Shown here piece by piece: positions 7,874 through 17,886 of a DNA stretch of 64,000 bases (position 1 is its first letter; every line of letters begins with the position of its first letter). The position numbers and the translations under genes were made by a program. Source of the stretch: Butyricimonas faecihominis (GTDB lineage: Bacteria; Bacteroidota; Bacteroidia; Bacteroidales; Marinifilaceae); contig NZ_AP028155.1 of the NCBI RefSeq assembly GCF_033096445.1, positions 2,981,880 through 3,045,879 of the forward strand. The letters run 5' to 3'. Below the pieces are notes generated by a model. That model saw nothing but the letters and a program-made list of their open reading frames with translations. It was not told where the DNA came from and searched no databases.

Positions 7874-9872
7874 GATTTCCCTCCTCTTTAAGAATCTCGA
7901 TAACATAAGAAATCTCATCCATCAGACCGCTGGGACTTCCACCGTACCCTTCCGCACGATAGCGGATATGCCCGTTTTTAAGGATGGCTTTTTGAGGAAT
8001 ACCCGATGTTCCGGGAAACATGGATTTATACACGACATTCCGTGAATTCTTTCCTTTCGGATTCGCATCATAAAGGACTTCCATGTTCCGGAAATCATTC
8101 TTCTTCCAAAGAGCATCTATCTTTTCACGGTTCGGTTCATCTTGCGTGATCACGAAATAAAATTTCACGGTCGGATCATTAGCATAAAGATCCACGGCCA
8201 TCTGCATCCCATCTAAAGCAGCAATACAAGGCGCACACCACAAAGCCCAAAAATCAATCACCACGATTTCATCTTTTTTGAAACTGGCAGATTTCACTTT
8301 TCCTCCCTGATGTGATTCCATGACAAAGGGTTCAAAAGGTATATCTATAATTTCTGCACGAAGTTTATTCTTGATTTTTTCTACCTCATGCTTCGGTTTC
8401 AGAGATGCAATCCATGCCTCGAATGTGGCAGGTTTCTCCTTCAAGGTAGTATAATGCTCTCTTAATTTGTCATAAATTACCGGAGTCATCTGCCCGGCAC
8501 TTGCCGCACCTTTCATTGCTTCGAAAGCCTCAGTATGGTTTCCTAACTTTTCCAGACTCACGATGTATGCCTCATTTCCTGCCGGATAAGAGATATACCG
8601 TTGATCCTCGTCAATCAAATTCATCATGTCCACGGCCTCTTGGTAACGACCACATTTTTCGGCAACTTGAGCATGAACACAGATGTAGTAATTCAACCAC
8701 AAGCGAGCAAGCTCTTCCGCTTGTCGGGGAGAAGCTGCTATCGTCTGCCGATACGAACCGTCACCCACCTTAGCAATCATCTGGTCGATGAATTTCTTTG
8801 AAATCTCGACATAGGTTTCCGGTGGCGTGGGAGTTTTCCGAATAGCAAACTCGACACTTTTCCGGAATACATCATTGATCATTACCATATCCATCTCAGG
8901 CAATATTTCTTCCAGTTTCTTGTAATTCCCCGATTTGTAATACCTCGTGGCCAACTCCCGATAAAAATTATTATACACGAATCCTCTAGGATTCGGATTC
9001 TTCCTCCATGCCTCTATCGGGAAATCTTTTCGAAACTGATCGGCAGCCGCAAAGTATTCCTCTTCAGGCAAAGCATTCAACTCGAAAGAACGGTTAAAAC
9101 GAGCCAAGCCCCCGTGCGGGAACAATTTGAGGATCACCTGATTGATACTATCCGCTTTCACTTTATTTTTCAAATCAATCCGGTAAGTACTACTGATTTC
9201 CTCGTATTCATTCTCGGTCAAATCCGGTTGGCTTTCCATGACTTTCAACAAGTGTGCTATTCCGGGACGACTGTTATCCCCATACATTTTTTTCAAAACT
9301 GATTTCATAGTCCCGAAAAAGTGGCGACCATATTGAGGATAATGTTTTGTCTCCTGATCCGTCCACATCATCGCGGCCTCGTTAGAAATCTCCTTGTAGT
9401 TCCCGGAAAAATAATTCCCGGTTTCCGATCCCAGCGAAGGCATCCGGAATACACCCCAAGCAAGGTATCTACCCGGCAAATAATCACCCGCACTATTTTT
9501 GGGGATAAACATAAACCCGTTATCGTTATTATTATCCGTTGAGTCCGGTTGCAAGGTAAACGTGGACTGGAATTTAAAAGCGATAAAAGCACAATTTTCC
9601 GGCATCTCGAAAGTTCCTTTCCAAAGATCTCCTTCCTGCTTCAATTGCACATCGCCCATCTCCCAGTGATAAAAATTATACATATAAACAATCCCGACCA
9701 AATCGGATCTACCTTCTAACGGTCCTCCTTTCGGATTATAGGTCAATTCCAAACTCTGACCGGCCACGGGTACTTCCGGATTTAAGGTCAAGCGGGACTC
9801 GTTTTGCTGGCCCAAAGCCATGTTAACCATGGCTAGGCAAGCAAAAAGAACATAAACAAATTTCTTTTTCAT
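7860..9872 (-). CDS. large TlpA-like thioredoxin-fold protein of locus 1
   Basis: The 670-residue protein has an N-terminal signal peptide (MKKKFVYVLFACLAMVNMA) without a clear lipobox, a long middle region of about 450 residues with an early beta-rich part and later helical repeat-like segments, and a C-terminal thioredoxin domain with FWALWCAPC (CxxC near residue 543) and SGIPQKAIL. It is expected to be a periplasmic disulfide reductase or chaperone. It follows the metallopeptidase-like lipoprotein by 32 nt and overlaps the next thioredoxin gene, so it is part of the locus 1 operon. The target proteins are unknown. Confidence 0.85.
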   Translation of the reverse strand: MKKKFVYVLFACLAMVNMALGQQNESRLTLNPEVPVAGQSLELTYNPKGGPLEGRSDLVGIVYMYNFYHWEMGDVQLKQEGDLWKGTFEMPENCAFIAFKFQSTFTLQPDSTDNNNDNGFMFIPKNSAGDYLPGRYLAWGVFRMPSLGSETGNYFSGNYKEISNEAAMMWTDQETKHYPQYGRHFFGTMKSVLKKMYGDNSRPGIAHLLKVMESQPDLTENEYEEISSTYRIDLKNKVKADSINQVILKLFPHGGLARFNRSFELNALPEEEYFAAADQFRKDFPIEAWRKNPNPRGFVYNNFYRELATRYYKSGNYKKLEEILPEMDMVMINDVFRKSVEFAIRKTPTPPETYVEISKKFIDQMIAKVGDGSYRQTIAASPRQAEELARLWLNYYICVHAQVAEKCGRYQEAVDMMNLIDEDQRYISYPAGNEAYIVSLEKLGNHTEAFEAMKGAASAGQMTPVIYDKLREHYTTLKEKPATFEAWIASLKPKHEVEKIKNKLRAEIIDIPFEPFVMESHQGGKVKSASFKKDEIVVIDFWALWCAPCIAALDGMQMAVDLYANDPTVKFYFVITQDEPNREKIDALWKKNDFRNMEVLYDANPKGKNSRNVVYKSMFPGTSGIPQKAILKNGHIRYRAEGYGGSPSGLMDEISYVIEILKEEGNHAEK

Positions 9873-9904
9873 ACTCTACAAACAATTATCTTTACAGTGA
9901 TTTA

Positions 9905-10825
9905 TTAAAAAGTCGTATTACCCATTTTCCGAAGATCAATACCAAATTCTTTCTTGTAGTAATCAATTAAAATATTCCATTTTTTCTGGATCAACTCGTA
10001 TTCCGGGTTATTCAGGAACCAAGCTACTTCCTCATCCGTCTTTTCCCGCAGATGATACAAAAAAGACTTCAAATCATTCGCCTTTGCTTGAGTCCAAGCA
10101 TAATCCCCGTAGTACCATTCTTCCGGCTCTCCGTTATAATAGGACGACGGTAGGAATCCTCTTTTCCGATAAGTTTCCAAAGCTTCTGCACCGGAAGAAG
10201 GAAGTACGGGAGCATTCTCGTAATCCGTATCTTCATAAAATTCATCAGGAACATTCAGTAACCCTTGAGCAATGTAATAATCCCACATGGTGGATAGTAA
10301 TTCATTCTTTCTCGCTTTTTTAGTTACGGCATCCATACCGGCTAAATCCTTATTCATCCCCGCAATAGAAACAGAATTTCCATTAATTCGCTGATTATAG
10401 CAAACATACCATCCCGGAGAAACGGCTGAACGATCCCAATAGATTGAATCGGCCAAAAAGACCCGGTAAGGTAATCCCCCTTTCTTCAAAAAGTCATCCG
10501 GAAAAAACTGTAACCAGATTTCATGAATGTAATCAAGCATCTCGTCCACGTATTGAGTTTCGCCCATTCTGATTACGTAAGTCTGTGTACCTGTACCCGC
10601 AGATGTCTGCGTCCAAAATGCATCCTTAGACGAGTAATTATAAAGCACGTAACTTCCATACGTATCAAATATATCCTGTATCCTAGCATTCGCTTCGTCG
10701 GAAGCATCACCTTGCGGCAACACGTAATCCGGCTGAATTTCATCCGGTGCTCCTATTTTATGATCTTCGCTACAAGATACACTTACGCCCCACAGACAAA
10801 TTATAATAAATATTATCTTTTTCAT
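9905..10825 (-). CDS. SusD-associated lipoprotein resembling the putative zinc-binding metallopeptidase family, lacking HExxH
   Basis: This 306-residue exported lipoprotein (signal ending GVSVSC, Cys18) sits directly after SusD. Its layout resembles the SusD-neighbour family annotated as putative zinc-binding metallopeptidase: an N-terminal linker, WLQFFPDDFLKKGGLPYRVFLADSI, then a helix where family members carry HExxH. Here that helix reads KNELLSTMWDYY, so both histidines are absent and zinc catalysis is unlikely. The family assignment is from memory of its pattern and is moderately sure. It could act as a binding or accessory component of the SusCD complex. The gene is 14 nt after susD. 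Confidence 0.6.
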   Translation of the reverse strand: MKKIIFIIICLWGVSVSCSEDHKIGAPDEIQPDYVLPQGDASDEANARIQDIFDTYGSYVLYNYSSKDAFWTQTSAGTGTQTYVIRMGETQYVDEMLDYIHEIWLQFFPDDFLKKGGLPYRVFLADSIYWDRSAVSPGWYVCYNQRINGNSVSIAGMNKDLAGMDAVTKKARKNELLSTMWDYYIAQGLLNVPDEFYEDTDYENAPVLPSSGAEALETYRKRGFLPSSYYNGEPEEWYYGDYAWTQAKANDLKSFLYHLREKTDEEVAWFLNNPEYELIQKKWNILIDYYKKEFGIDLRKMGNTTF

Positions 10826-10839
10826 AACCGTTCGTTTTA

Positions 10840-12312
10840 TTATTTTATCTCTCCCTGTCTCGCACTCATTTCCCTTGAAGGATTCTGGACAAGAGATCTA
10901 TTTTGTAACATGACACTATTCGGGAACGGAATCGTGTACATGGGATCACCCTGTTTCAACACATATTCATAAACAGATCCTCCCTTTTCTGCCTTGTAAG
11001 TATGCTTGATCTCCGGCATTCCCTGACGACGTAAATCAAACCAACGATGTCCTTCAAAACAAAGTTCTTTCCGGCGTTCCAAACGAATCTCATCCAACAA
11101 AGCCTGACCGCTCAAATTAACATCCGAGTAACCGACAATTCGTGTCTTTCGAAAATCATTCAATTCAGACAAGGCCAATCCCTCTTCTCCGGAGAGAGCA
11201 TAAGCCTCCATTCGATTCAAGAAAGCCTCTGCAGAACGAATGGATTGCCCCAATTGGGAAGATCCATTGGGTTTTTGCATGTATACGGTATTTGATTCAT
11301 CCTGAGACTTAAAGCAATTTGCCAAGAAACGCTGGTCATTCTCCTGATCCCATAAAGCCCTGAAATCAGGAGCCGTAGCCGGTTGATACTCCCAATGATT
11401 CGCAACCGCACATGGACCAAATAGCCATTCTACTTCCGGATTTGTATAAGCAATGGGCGTGTAAAGATTACCATTTGCAATGACATCCAAGTTATTTACC
11501 ATGTTCAATAATTGGATACCTTGTTGTTCGGCCTTCTTTACCTCAGCAATACATTCCGTATAATTTTCCATATACAAGTAAACCCGGGAAAGTAAAATAT
11601 GGATTGCCGGCTGATTGACCCGGTAATTCTTACGCATAATCGGAAGAGGATCCAGCAAACGGGCTGCCTCCAGCAAGTCTTTCAGTATCACCTCTTCATA
11701 GATATACCCAACCGTGGAACGTTCAATATGCTTTTCCGTCAAATCGGAAACCAATCTTACCGGAACTCCCAACGCCTCCTTATTATGATTATAAGGTTCC
11801 CCGTAAATATTTACCAGTTGAAAATACATTAAAGCCCTCACTGCAAGCGCTTCTGCTTTCACCCGGTCTCGATCTTCCTGGGTTCCTATCGCATCATCAA
11901 TGTAATCCAACACGGCATTACACCCCAGTATCTTTGAATAGAACTGGGCATACGTGGTAGAACTTGCCGTTACATTAATCTCACTATCATAACCGTCATA
12001 ATCGGCAAGAGTCGGTTGCCATGAATAGATCGGGAACTGAGTTATCGCATTGGACGTGCCCACTGTTCCTTCCGGATCACTCGTGCTGGCATAAGTCAAA
12101 AAATGAGCACAGTCATCATCCATCAAAGAAATAAAAGAAAAATTAGGCTCTGCATCATCAGGATACCCCGTACCCAACAAAAGTTCAGAAAAGTCTGATG
12201 TAGTCTTCGGAATTACCTCACTCTGGGATTCTTCCTCCAAAAAATTTCCACAAGCCCCCAAAGTAAGCATCCCCGTGATAGCCCCTAAAATAAATATCTT
12301 ATTTTTCATCAT
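10840..12312 (-). CDS. SusD/RagB family nutrient-binding lipoprotein, locus 1
   Basis: This is an outer-membrane surface lipoprotein that caps the SusC barrel and captures substrate. The 490-residue product has the lipobox LTLGAC (Cys21), the SusD-like N-terminal helical part with ALAVRALMYFQLVNIYGEPY, and the C-terminal signature with SAEAFLNRMEAYAL, LDEIRLERRKELCFEGHRWFDLRR and the end-region IPFPNSVMLQN. It starts 22 nt after susC, in the usual susC-susD order. The substrate is not evident: no glycoside hydrolases are present, and the thioredoxin and peptidase-like partners suggest peptides, metals or cofactors rather than glycans. Confidence 0.94.
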   Translation of the reverse strand: MMKNKIFILGAITGMLTLGACGNFLEEESQSEVIPKTTSDFSELLLGTGYPDDAEPNFSFISLMDDDCAHFLTYASTSDPEGTVGTSNAITQFPIYSWQPTLADYDGYDSEINVTASSTTYAQFYSKILGCNAVLDYIDDAIGTQEDRDRVKAEALAVRALMYFQLVNIYGEPYNHNKEALGVPVRLVSDLTEKHIERSTVGYIYEEVILKDLLEAARLLDPLPIMRKNYRVNQPAIHILLSRVYLYMENYTECIAEVKKAEQQGIQLLNMVNNLDVIANGNLYTPIAYTNPEVEWLFGPCAVANHWEYQPATAPDFRALWDQENDQRFLANCFKSQDESNTVYMQKPNGSSQLGQSIRSAEAFLNRMEAYALSGEEGLALSELNDFRKTRIVGYSDVNLSGQALLDEIRLERRKELCFEGHRWFDLRRQGMPEIKHTYKAEKGGSVYEYVLKQGDPMYTIPFPNSVMLQNRSLVQNPSREMSARQGEIK

Positions 12313-12334
12313 AACAAATAATTTATCCGTTCAA

Positions 12335-15300
12335 TTAAAAATTAAGAGTCAACGACCAAGAAAAGGTTCGACGAGCGGGCCAAGTTGCCGTCTCAGGATC
12401 ACGTCCTTCCCACGCTTTGTCAAAAGCAATAAAAAATGGATTAGAAAGAGAGGCATTCACCGAAGCCCGTCTGACCCCAATCTTATTTACCCAAGCGTCA
12501 GGTAAATCGTATTGTAAAGAAATCTGCCGACACCGGATAAAATCAGTATCAGCTACCCGCAAGTCTGACTGATTGTACATTGCGTAAGGACTCATGGAAA
12601 CATAACCCTCTACGGGTAATTGAATAGCCATTTCATTTGGATTCCCGGCTGGAATGGAAGGAATATTCGTGATTCTCTCATCCCCCGGTTCCCGCCAACG
12701 CTTAAACAGATAACGCGGGGCATTCTGCTCCGGCCGCGGAGCTCCTGCCGTGGCAAAAAATTCAGGGAGAAGAGCCTGCGCACCGAACGACATGGCAAAA
12801 CTAGCCCGTAAATTCAATCTCTTGTACCGCAAGGAGGTATTCAGACCTCCGGAAATATCCGGTTCCAAGCAACCTAGTTTGACCAGATAATCCAAATCAT
12901 TCTCCGTAACGTCTATATCCAAATTTTTAAATGTAGGTCTTCCGTTAGTCGGGTCCAAACCGTTAAATGCAAACCCATAGAAAGTCCCGTATTTTTCCCC
13001 ATCAACAATAGCCGTTCCATTGAGATAATCATCACGTGTATTTTCCCGTTCATTATTCCGAATGGTATTTTTTACCTTACTCGTGTTGAAAGAAAGAGAC
13101 CACGTAAAATCTTTCGTTCTTACCGGAGTGACACTAATAGCCAATTCGTATCCGGTATTCTTCATGGTCGTTCCATCAACGTAAGCATTGGCGACCCCAT
13201 TTTCAATCGGAACATCCCGCGAAGCCAAAACGTGACTGATCTTATTATACCAGCTAAGACCTGCACTCATTCTTCCTTCAAAAAAGGAGAAATCTACTCC
13301 CAGGTTCCAATCTTCTGTTTTCTCCCATCCCAAATCAGGATAAGGTAAGGATACCATTTCAAGGGTATACTGTTGGAAATATTTATTTAACCCGCCATCT
13401 TTAGCGATCAGATAGGGAGAAACGGCTTCCACGGCATTTCCCCGCCAACCGTAAGAAAATGAAATATCAAACATATCGTACCATGAAGAAGCCCACGTCA
13501 TAAACGGCTCGTTACCGATACGCCATTTTACACCGATTGACAAACTGGGATTAAACCTGTTATTTTCATCCTGACCGAAACGGTTAGATGCATCCAAACG
13601 AGCATTGAAATTCAAAATATAGCGTTCTTTATAACCATATACAGCCGTGAAATACTCACTAACGGTGTTATTCTTCGTTGTTGTCACCGTGGTTCCCGCA
13701 CGCATTTCATCATGAAGATCTCGTGAATTTTTGAGTAAACCATTGGCAGCCGTTATTTCCGTGGGAACCGTGGCAAACTTTTCTCCCCGGTAATATAGAT
13801 AACCATAGCGCAAGTTTGCATTCCCATCTTGTTCCACGGAATTTACTTGGAAACCCAAATTCAGGGTCAGTCGATGATCTTCATTAAATAGCTTATTATA
13901 GACTAAACTACTTCTAAAAGAATAGTTTTTAGTTTGAGCATATTCCGATTGCAATAAACCTCCAAACGGAAGAATACTGGCATATTGCTCCGCTGAGTTA
14001 GGTAGAATTTCTCCCACCTCATAACCACGAATCTGGGCAATATAATGCGTGTACTCCGTTGCCCATGATTTGATTTTATTCGTCGCTATAGCATAAGATG
14101 CCGTCGTCTGAAATTCTAAATCCTTCAGTAAATTCCACCGTAGGTTTAAAGCTGCCTGCAAATTCGTACCGTCCGTTTCTGTTCCGGAATTATCACGTTC
14201 ATTTAGAATGTTATAGTTATAGGCAACTTTATCGGGAATGGAATAGCTTGTTGCTCCAGCTTTTTCGTAATAATACAAAGACCCGTCTTCATTATAAGCC
14301 GGAATGTCCCGTGCCGTGTTGAGTGCATATTCATAAGGGCTTACTCCAAAAGCAAAGTCTTTCGTCTCACGATAGGTACCATTTAACTGAAGATCAATAA
14401 TCAAACGCTCATCCAACCGGAATGTGGTATTAGAATTAGCTGTTAATGTTAACATATCGTTTCCTTTTGCCTCGCCTTTCGTGCTATTAATTCCTATCGA
14501 AAAACGACTGGAAACTTTTTCGCCTTGTGCTGATATACTGATATTATGGACATGACTGAAACTGTTCCGAAACAGAATGTCAAACCAGTCGGTATTCATA
14601 TTCTCCATTTTCCGATACTCCTGCTCGAATTGCTGTTGAGTAATCTCTTTCTTTTGCAATTTTTGTATCAACCCGGCATACCCGATCGGCTGGATATTCT
14701 GGTTGTAGCTATCCCGATCTTCCCATAACTCCCGAGAAAATCTCATATGCTCTTGAGAATTCATCATGTCATACATACGATAACTAGGTTTCATACCCAC
14801 GCTAAAATTACCGCTGTACGAGATATTCAGTCCATCTCCTTTTGCTTTCTTGGTCGTGATCACGATCACCCCATTGGTGGCCCGTGTTCCGTAAATAGCC
14901 GTGGCTGAAGCGTCCTTCAACACGGTAATCGTTTCGATATCGGCAGGATTAAGCCAAGAAATCGCATTACTTGCCGTTTCCCGTAACCCATCCATCTCGG
15001 AAGAAATAGGACTAGCATCATCCGGAAGAGGAAGAGGATCTGTTTGTATCACCCCGTCAACCACCCAAAGCGGTTCTTGGTTTCCCAACAACGTTGAAGT
15101 TCCCCGAATACGGATTTTTGGGGATCCCCCGACCTTTCCGGTTCTGTTTACAACAGACATTCCCGGAATCACACCTTGTAACATCTGGTCAATCGTAGCT
15201 TCCCCGGCCACCTGTATATCCTCCGCACGAATTTGAGTCACGGCACCCACATAACTACCGCGATCGATGGTTGCATAACCGGTTACAATCACGTCGTCCA

Positions 15301-15934
15301 AGGTCTCGACATCCTCCTGCATCACAACATTAATCGTATCTTTACCAGTATATACCACTTCTTTCGTCTTCATTCCAATAAAAGAGAAAAGTAAAGAAAA
15401 CTTCTCCGTTTTAGGAAGCGACAAAGTATATTTTCCACTGGCATCCGTGGCAGTTCCTATCGTCAATCCCTTCACGATCACAGTTACTCCCGGTAAAGGC
15501 AATTTATTATTATCCGTTACCAAGCCGACAATCTGAATATCTTTCTTTTTCTTATCATCATCCTTTACCTCCTCTTTAGGTACAATCATGATAAGATCAT
15601 TTTTAAATTTAAACGTTAAATCCGTATCCTTCAAAATACGATTCAACACCTCTTCCACGGTTTCATTCTCCACCCGTAACGACAACTTTCCCAATTGTTT
15701 CGTTTGCTCCGGATTAAAGAGGAAACACCAACTCGTCTGTTTTTGAATTTCATCCAACAAAACTTTCACCGACACGTTCTTCAAATCAAAACTAACCCGC
15801 TCTTGTTGAGCAAACGAGCTAGCTGAAAGTGTCAACGTGAAAACACAGATAAACAAGAGACACAATTTCATAAGCATCAAAAGTTTTTTAACATACCCTC
15901 GATAAAATCGATGGCATAATTGTTTTTTTTCCAT
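12335..15934 (-). CDS. SusC/RagA TonB-dependent outer-membrane transporter, locus 1, with STN signalling domain
   Basis: The 1199-residue TonB-dependent receptor imports an unknown ligand. Order of domains: signal peptide (about 20-43, after a basic N-tail), STN domain (about 50-118, VSFDLKNVSVKVLLDEIQKQ), carboxypeptidase-regulatory-like beta domain (about 134-208, PLPGVTVIVKG), TonB-box-like DDVIVTGYA (about 213), plug (about 225-360, with IRIRGTSTLLGNQEPLWVVDG) and a beta barrel ending in an aromatic residue (LTLNF). The STN domain is the part that signals to FecR in trans-envelope systems, which fits the upstream sigma/fecR pair. The fecR-susC junction carries a hairpin (16010-16036). Confidence 0.95.
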   Translation of the reverse strand: MEKKQLCHRFYRGYVKKLLMLMKLCLLFICVFTLTLSASSFAQQERVSFDLKNVSVKVLLDEIQKQTSWCFLFNPEQTKQLGKLSLRVENETVEEVLNRILKDTDLTFKFKNDLIMIVPKEEVKDDDKKKKDIQIVGLVTDNNKLPLPGVTVIVKGLTIGTATDASGKYTLSLPKTEKFSLLFSFIGMKTKEVVYTGKDTINVVMQEDVETLDDVIVTGYATIDRGSYVGAVTQIRAEDIQVAGEATIDQMLQGVIPGMSVVNRTGKVGGSPKIRIRGTSTLLGNQEPLWVVDGVIQTDPLPLPDDASPISSEMDGLRETASNAISWLNPADIETITVLKDASATAIYGTRATNGVIVITTKKAKGDGLNISYSGNFSVGMKPSYRMYDMMNSQEHMRFSRELWEDRDSYNQNIQPIGYAGLIQKLQKKEITQQQFEQEYRKMENMNTDWFDILFRNSFSHVHNISISAQGEKVSSRFSIGINSTKGEAKGNDMLTLTANSNTTFRLDERLIIDLQLNGTYRETKDFAFGVSPYEYALNTARDIPAYNEDGSLYYYEKAGATSYSIPDKVAYNYNILNERDNSGTETDGTNLQAALNLRWNLLKDLEFQTTASYAIATNKIKSWATEYTHYIAQIRGYEVGEILPNSAEQYASILPFGGLLQSEYAQTKNYSFRSSLVYNKLFNEDHRLTLNLGFQVNSVEQDGNANLRYGYLYYRGEKFATVPTEITAANGLLKNSRDLHDEMRAGTTVTTTKNNTVSEYFTAVYGYKERYILNFNARLDASNRFGQDENNRFNPSLSIGVKWRIGNEPFMTWASSWYDMFDISFSYGWRGNAVEAVSPYLIAKDGGLNKYFQQYTLEMVSLPYPDLGWEKTEDWNLGVDFSFFEGRMSAGLSWYNKISHVLASRDVPIENGVANAYVDGTTMKNTGYELAISVTPVRTKDFTWSLSFNTSKVKNTIRNNERENTRDDYLNGTAIVDGEKYGTFYGFAFNGLDPTNGRPTFKNLDIDVTENDLDYLVKLGCLEPDISGGLNTSLRYKRLNLRASFAMSFGAQALLPEFFATAGAPRPEQNAPRYLFKRWREPGDERITNIPSIPAGNPNEMAIQLPVEGYVSMSPYAMYNQSDLRVADTDFIRCRQISLQYDLPDAWVNKIGVRRASVNASLSNPFFIAFDKAWEGRDPETATWPARRTFSWSLTLNF

Positions 15935-16009
15935 ACATTTGTAAATTAGAACAGTTAAACTTTCAATACGTCACTCTCCAACAGCGACCTATTGATCTCA
16001 TTAAAGTTC

Positions 16010-16036
16010 AACGGGAAGGCTCCAACCCTTTCCGTT
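16010..16036 (-). promoter_or_regulatory. hairpin 2 nt after the fecR stop, fecR-susC junction, locus 1
   Basis: On the minus strand the arms AACGGAAAGG and CCTTCCCGTT form a 10-bp stem (one G-T pair) with a 7-nt loop. The hairpin ends 2 nt from the fecR stop codon and precedes the susC leader. The same geometry with unrelated sequence occurs at 28866-28892 in locus 2. It may be an attenuator or mRNA 3'-end stabiliser that sets different levels of fecR and susC. On the plus strand it resembles a terminator (T6 after the stem), but no gene points that way. Confidence 0.6.
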
Positions 16037-16038
16037 TT

Positions 16039-17220
16039 TTATTTAGATACTATTATAGTTTTTCCGTTTATCGTAAAGTTTACTCCTACAACCTCCGTAA
16101 TCGCGTTCAGAATTTCAGATATATCATTATACCGTTTCATATACCCGGTAAATACCAGTTGTTTAGCGGATTCCGACTGAAAGAACACGTCAACATCATA
16201 CCAAAGTGAAAGCGTGTTCAGAATCTGTTCCAGACTCTCGTTCTCAAAGGTAAAATACCCGTCTTTCCAAACCACATATTGCCGCACATCCACTTCTTTC
16301 ACCTCGAATGTTCCCGCATTCCGGTCAAAACTAGCCAATTCCCCCGGTTTCATCGTAATCTCCCCGGTCATTCCTCTTTTTTTGATCCCGACCTTACCGT
16401 CAACCAACACGGTGTGAACTTTCCCCGGTTGATGCGTGTTCACGTTAAACTCAGTCCCATACACGCGGACCTGTACCTCCTCCGTCACCACGTAGAAAGG
16501 TCGATCCGAATCCTTCGTCACCTCAAAATAGGCCTCTCCCGACAAATAAACCTTTCGTTCCTTTTCATCAAAGCGCACCGGATATTTCAGTTCCGAAGCA
16601 GAATTCAAATAGACATTCGTCCCATCCGATAATTTTAACCGGAATTCTCCCCCGCGAGGAATCTTTAGCGTGTTCATGGCTAACGCCACTTCTTGCACCG
16701 GGGCAACTAAAGAATCATATTCCAAATTAGCTCCCCCTTGTTTAATCACCACCCCTTTTTCCACTTCTATCTCTCGCTGCCCCTGCACGCCATTTAACTC
16801 GTGAACGGTTTGATCGGCCGTGATCAATACCGCCCTCGGCCCCCCGGGAGTAATTTTAACCACACGTTCAGACGCTATTGGAAGCGTATTCTTTTCCCGA
16901 TTTAAAAACAAAAAAACCGTAACAACCGCCAACGGCAACACGATCACCGCCGCATATGTCAAAATTCTCCTGACATAGACACGTCTTTTCCTTTCCCGGG
17001 TGGTAATTTTAAACTTTTGCCAAGCCACCTCGTCATTCAACGAGCGGAAAAGAGAACTTTCAGAAGAGATGCGAATTTCTTTCTTGATTTTCTCAAAAAG
17101 TACCTGATGCTCTTCCGAATCACGTAACCATGCCTCCAGCTTCCCCCGTTCCTGTTCGGAGAGTTCTCCTATCAAGGAATGTCGTATTAACCGGGCAATA
17201 TTTTCATCGTACAGATCCAT
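16039..17220 (-). CDS. FecR family anti-sigma factor, locus 1
   Basis: This inner-membrane anti-sigma/sigma-activating protein relays the SusC STN signal to the ECF sigma factor. The 393 residues comprise a cytoplasmic N-terminal region (1-80), one transmembrane helix (about 86-106, ILTYAAVIVLPLAVVTVFLFL), a periplasmic FecR domain (about 120-290, with PRGGEFRLKLSDGTNVYLNSASELKYP and GEAYFEVTKD) and a C-terminal DUF4974-like domain (about 315-390). It follows the sigma gene by 82 nt. Confidence 0.94.
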   Translation of the reverse strand: MDLYDENIARLIRHSLIGELSEQERGKLEAWLRDSEEHQVLFEKIKKEIRISSESSLFRSLNDEVAWQKFKITTRERKRRVYVRRILTYAAVIVLPLAVVTVFLFLNREKNTLPIASERVVKITPGGPRAVLITADQTVHELNGVQGQREIEVEKGVVIKQGGANLEYDSLVAPVQEVALAMNTLKIPRGGEFRLKLSDGTNVYLNSASELKYPVRFDEKERKVYLSGEAYFEVTKDSDRPFYVVTEEVQVRVYGTEFNVNTHQPGKVHTVLVDGKVGIKKRGMTGEITMKPGELASFDRNAGTFEVKEVDVRQYVVWKDGYFTFENESLEQILNTLSLWYDVDVFFQSESAKQLVFTGYMKRYNDISEILNAITEVVGVNFTINGKTIIVSK

Positions 17221-17302
17221 GATGTCTTCTTTATTTTACACCATATACAAGAAAGGGAGCAAAAAGTAGCAAATAAAAACCTATTATTTTTCTTAAAAAA
17301 AA

Positions 17303-17863
17303 TTACACCTCGTAGATATAGGTGTATAAAAGGAAGAGATTTCCCATTTTCTTTTTGAGAATATGAATCGCATTTTGCTTGTGAGACTTCACGGTCAACA
17401 CGGAGATTCCCAGTATTTCAGCAATCTCATCATTCTTTTTCCCCTCCAAGTGCAATTCAAAAACCTTCTGACACTTTTCCGGCAACTCCCGAACTGCCAT
17501 ATATAATTCCCGATAGATTTCCTCCTGCATCAAGTTATAATCCCCCTCCGTCTCCTCCCCCGTGGTTTTCACGTAAGAAACATATTTATCCTCCACCTGT
17601 TTATGTTTCAAGTAATTGGTACACTTATTCTGTACCAGCTCGTACAAATACGCTTTCAAACCTTGATAGGAATTATATATCTTTTTATTCTCCCACACGG
17701 TAATAAAAGTCTCCTGCACGATATCCTCCGCCGCATCCAGCTGATCAATGCGTCGCATGGCAAACAGCACCAGATAATTCCGGAATTTCAGGAATAAATC
17801 ATGAAAAGCGGTCTCCTCTTTTATATTTATACGACGAATAAAATCTTGCTCTGTACCATTCAT
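17303..17863 (-). CDS. RNA polymerase ECF sigma-70 factor, locus 1
   Basis: This sigma factor should direct transcription of the adjacent susC operon when released by FecR. It contains region 2 (FHDLFLKFRNYLVLFAMRRI ... AAEDIVQETFITVWENK) and region 4 (LPEKCQKVFELHLEGKKNDEIAEILGISVLTVKSH). The open frame reaches 17917, but a strong promoter (17887-17918) lies inside that extension, so the true start must be downstream. ATG 17863 (MNGTEQ, 186 aa) is preferred, with ATG 17875 possible. Both give a very short leader. Confidence 0.92.
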   Translation of the reverse strand: MNGTEQDFIRRINIKEETAFHDLFLKFRNYLVLFAMRRIDQLDAAEDIVQETFITVWENKKIYNSYQGLKAYLYELVQNKCTNYLKHKQVEDKYVSYVKTTGEETEGDYNLMQEEIYRELYMAVRELPEKCQKVFELHLEGKKNDEIAEILGISVLTVKSHKQNAIHILKKKMGNLFLLYTYIYEV

Positions 17864-17886
17864 TTTCACTACCATAGGATTTTTGA

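Noticed and set aside
16010-16036. Plus-strand terminator with T run
   Set aside because: No plus-strand gene ends here; the hairpin is better explained as part of the minus-strand fecR-susC junction, as in locus 2.
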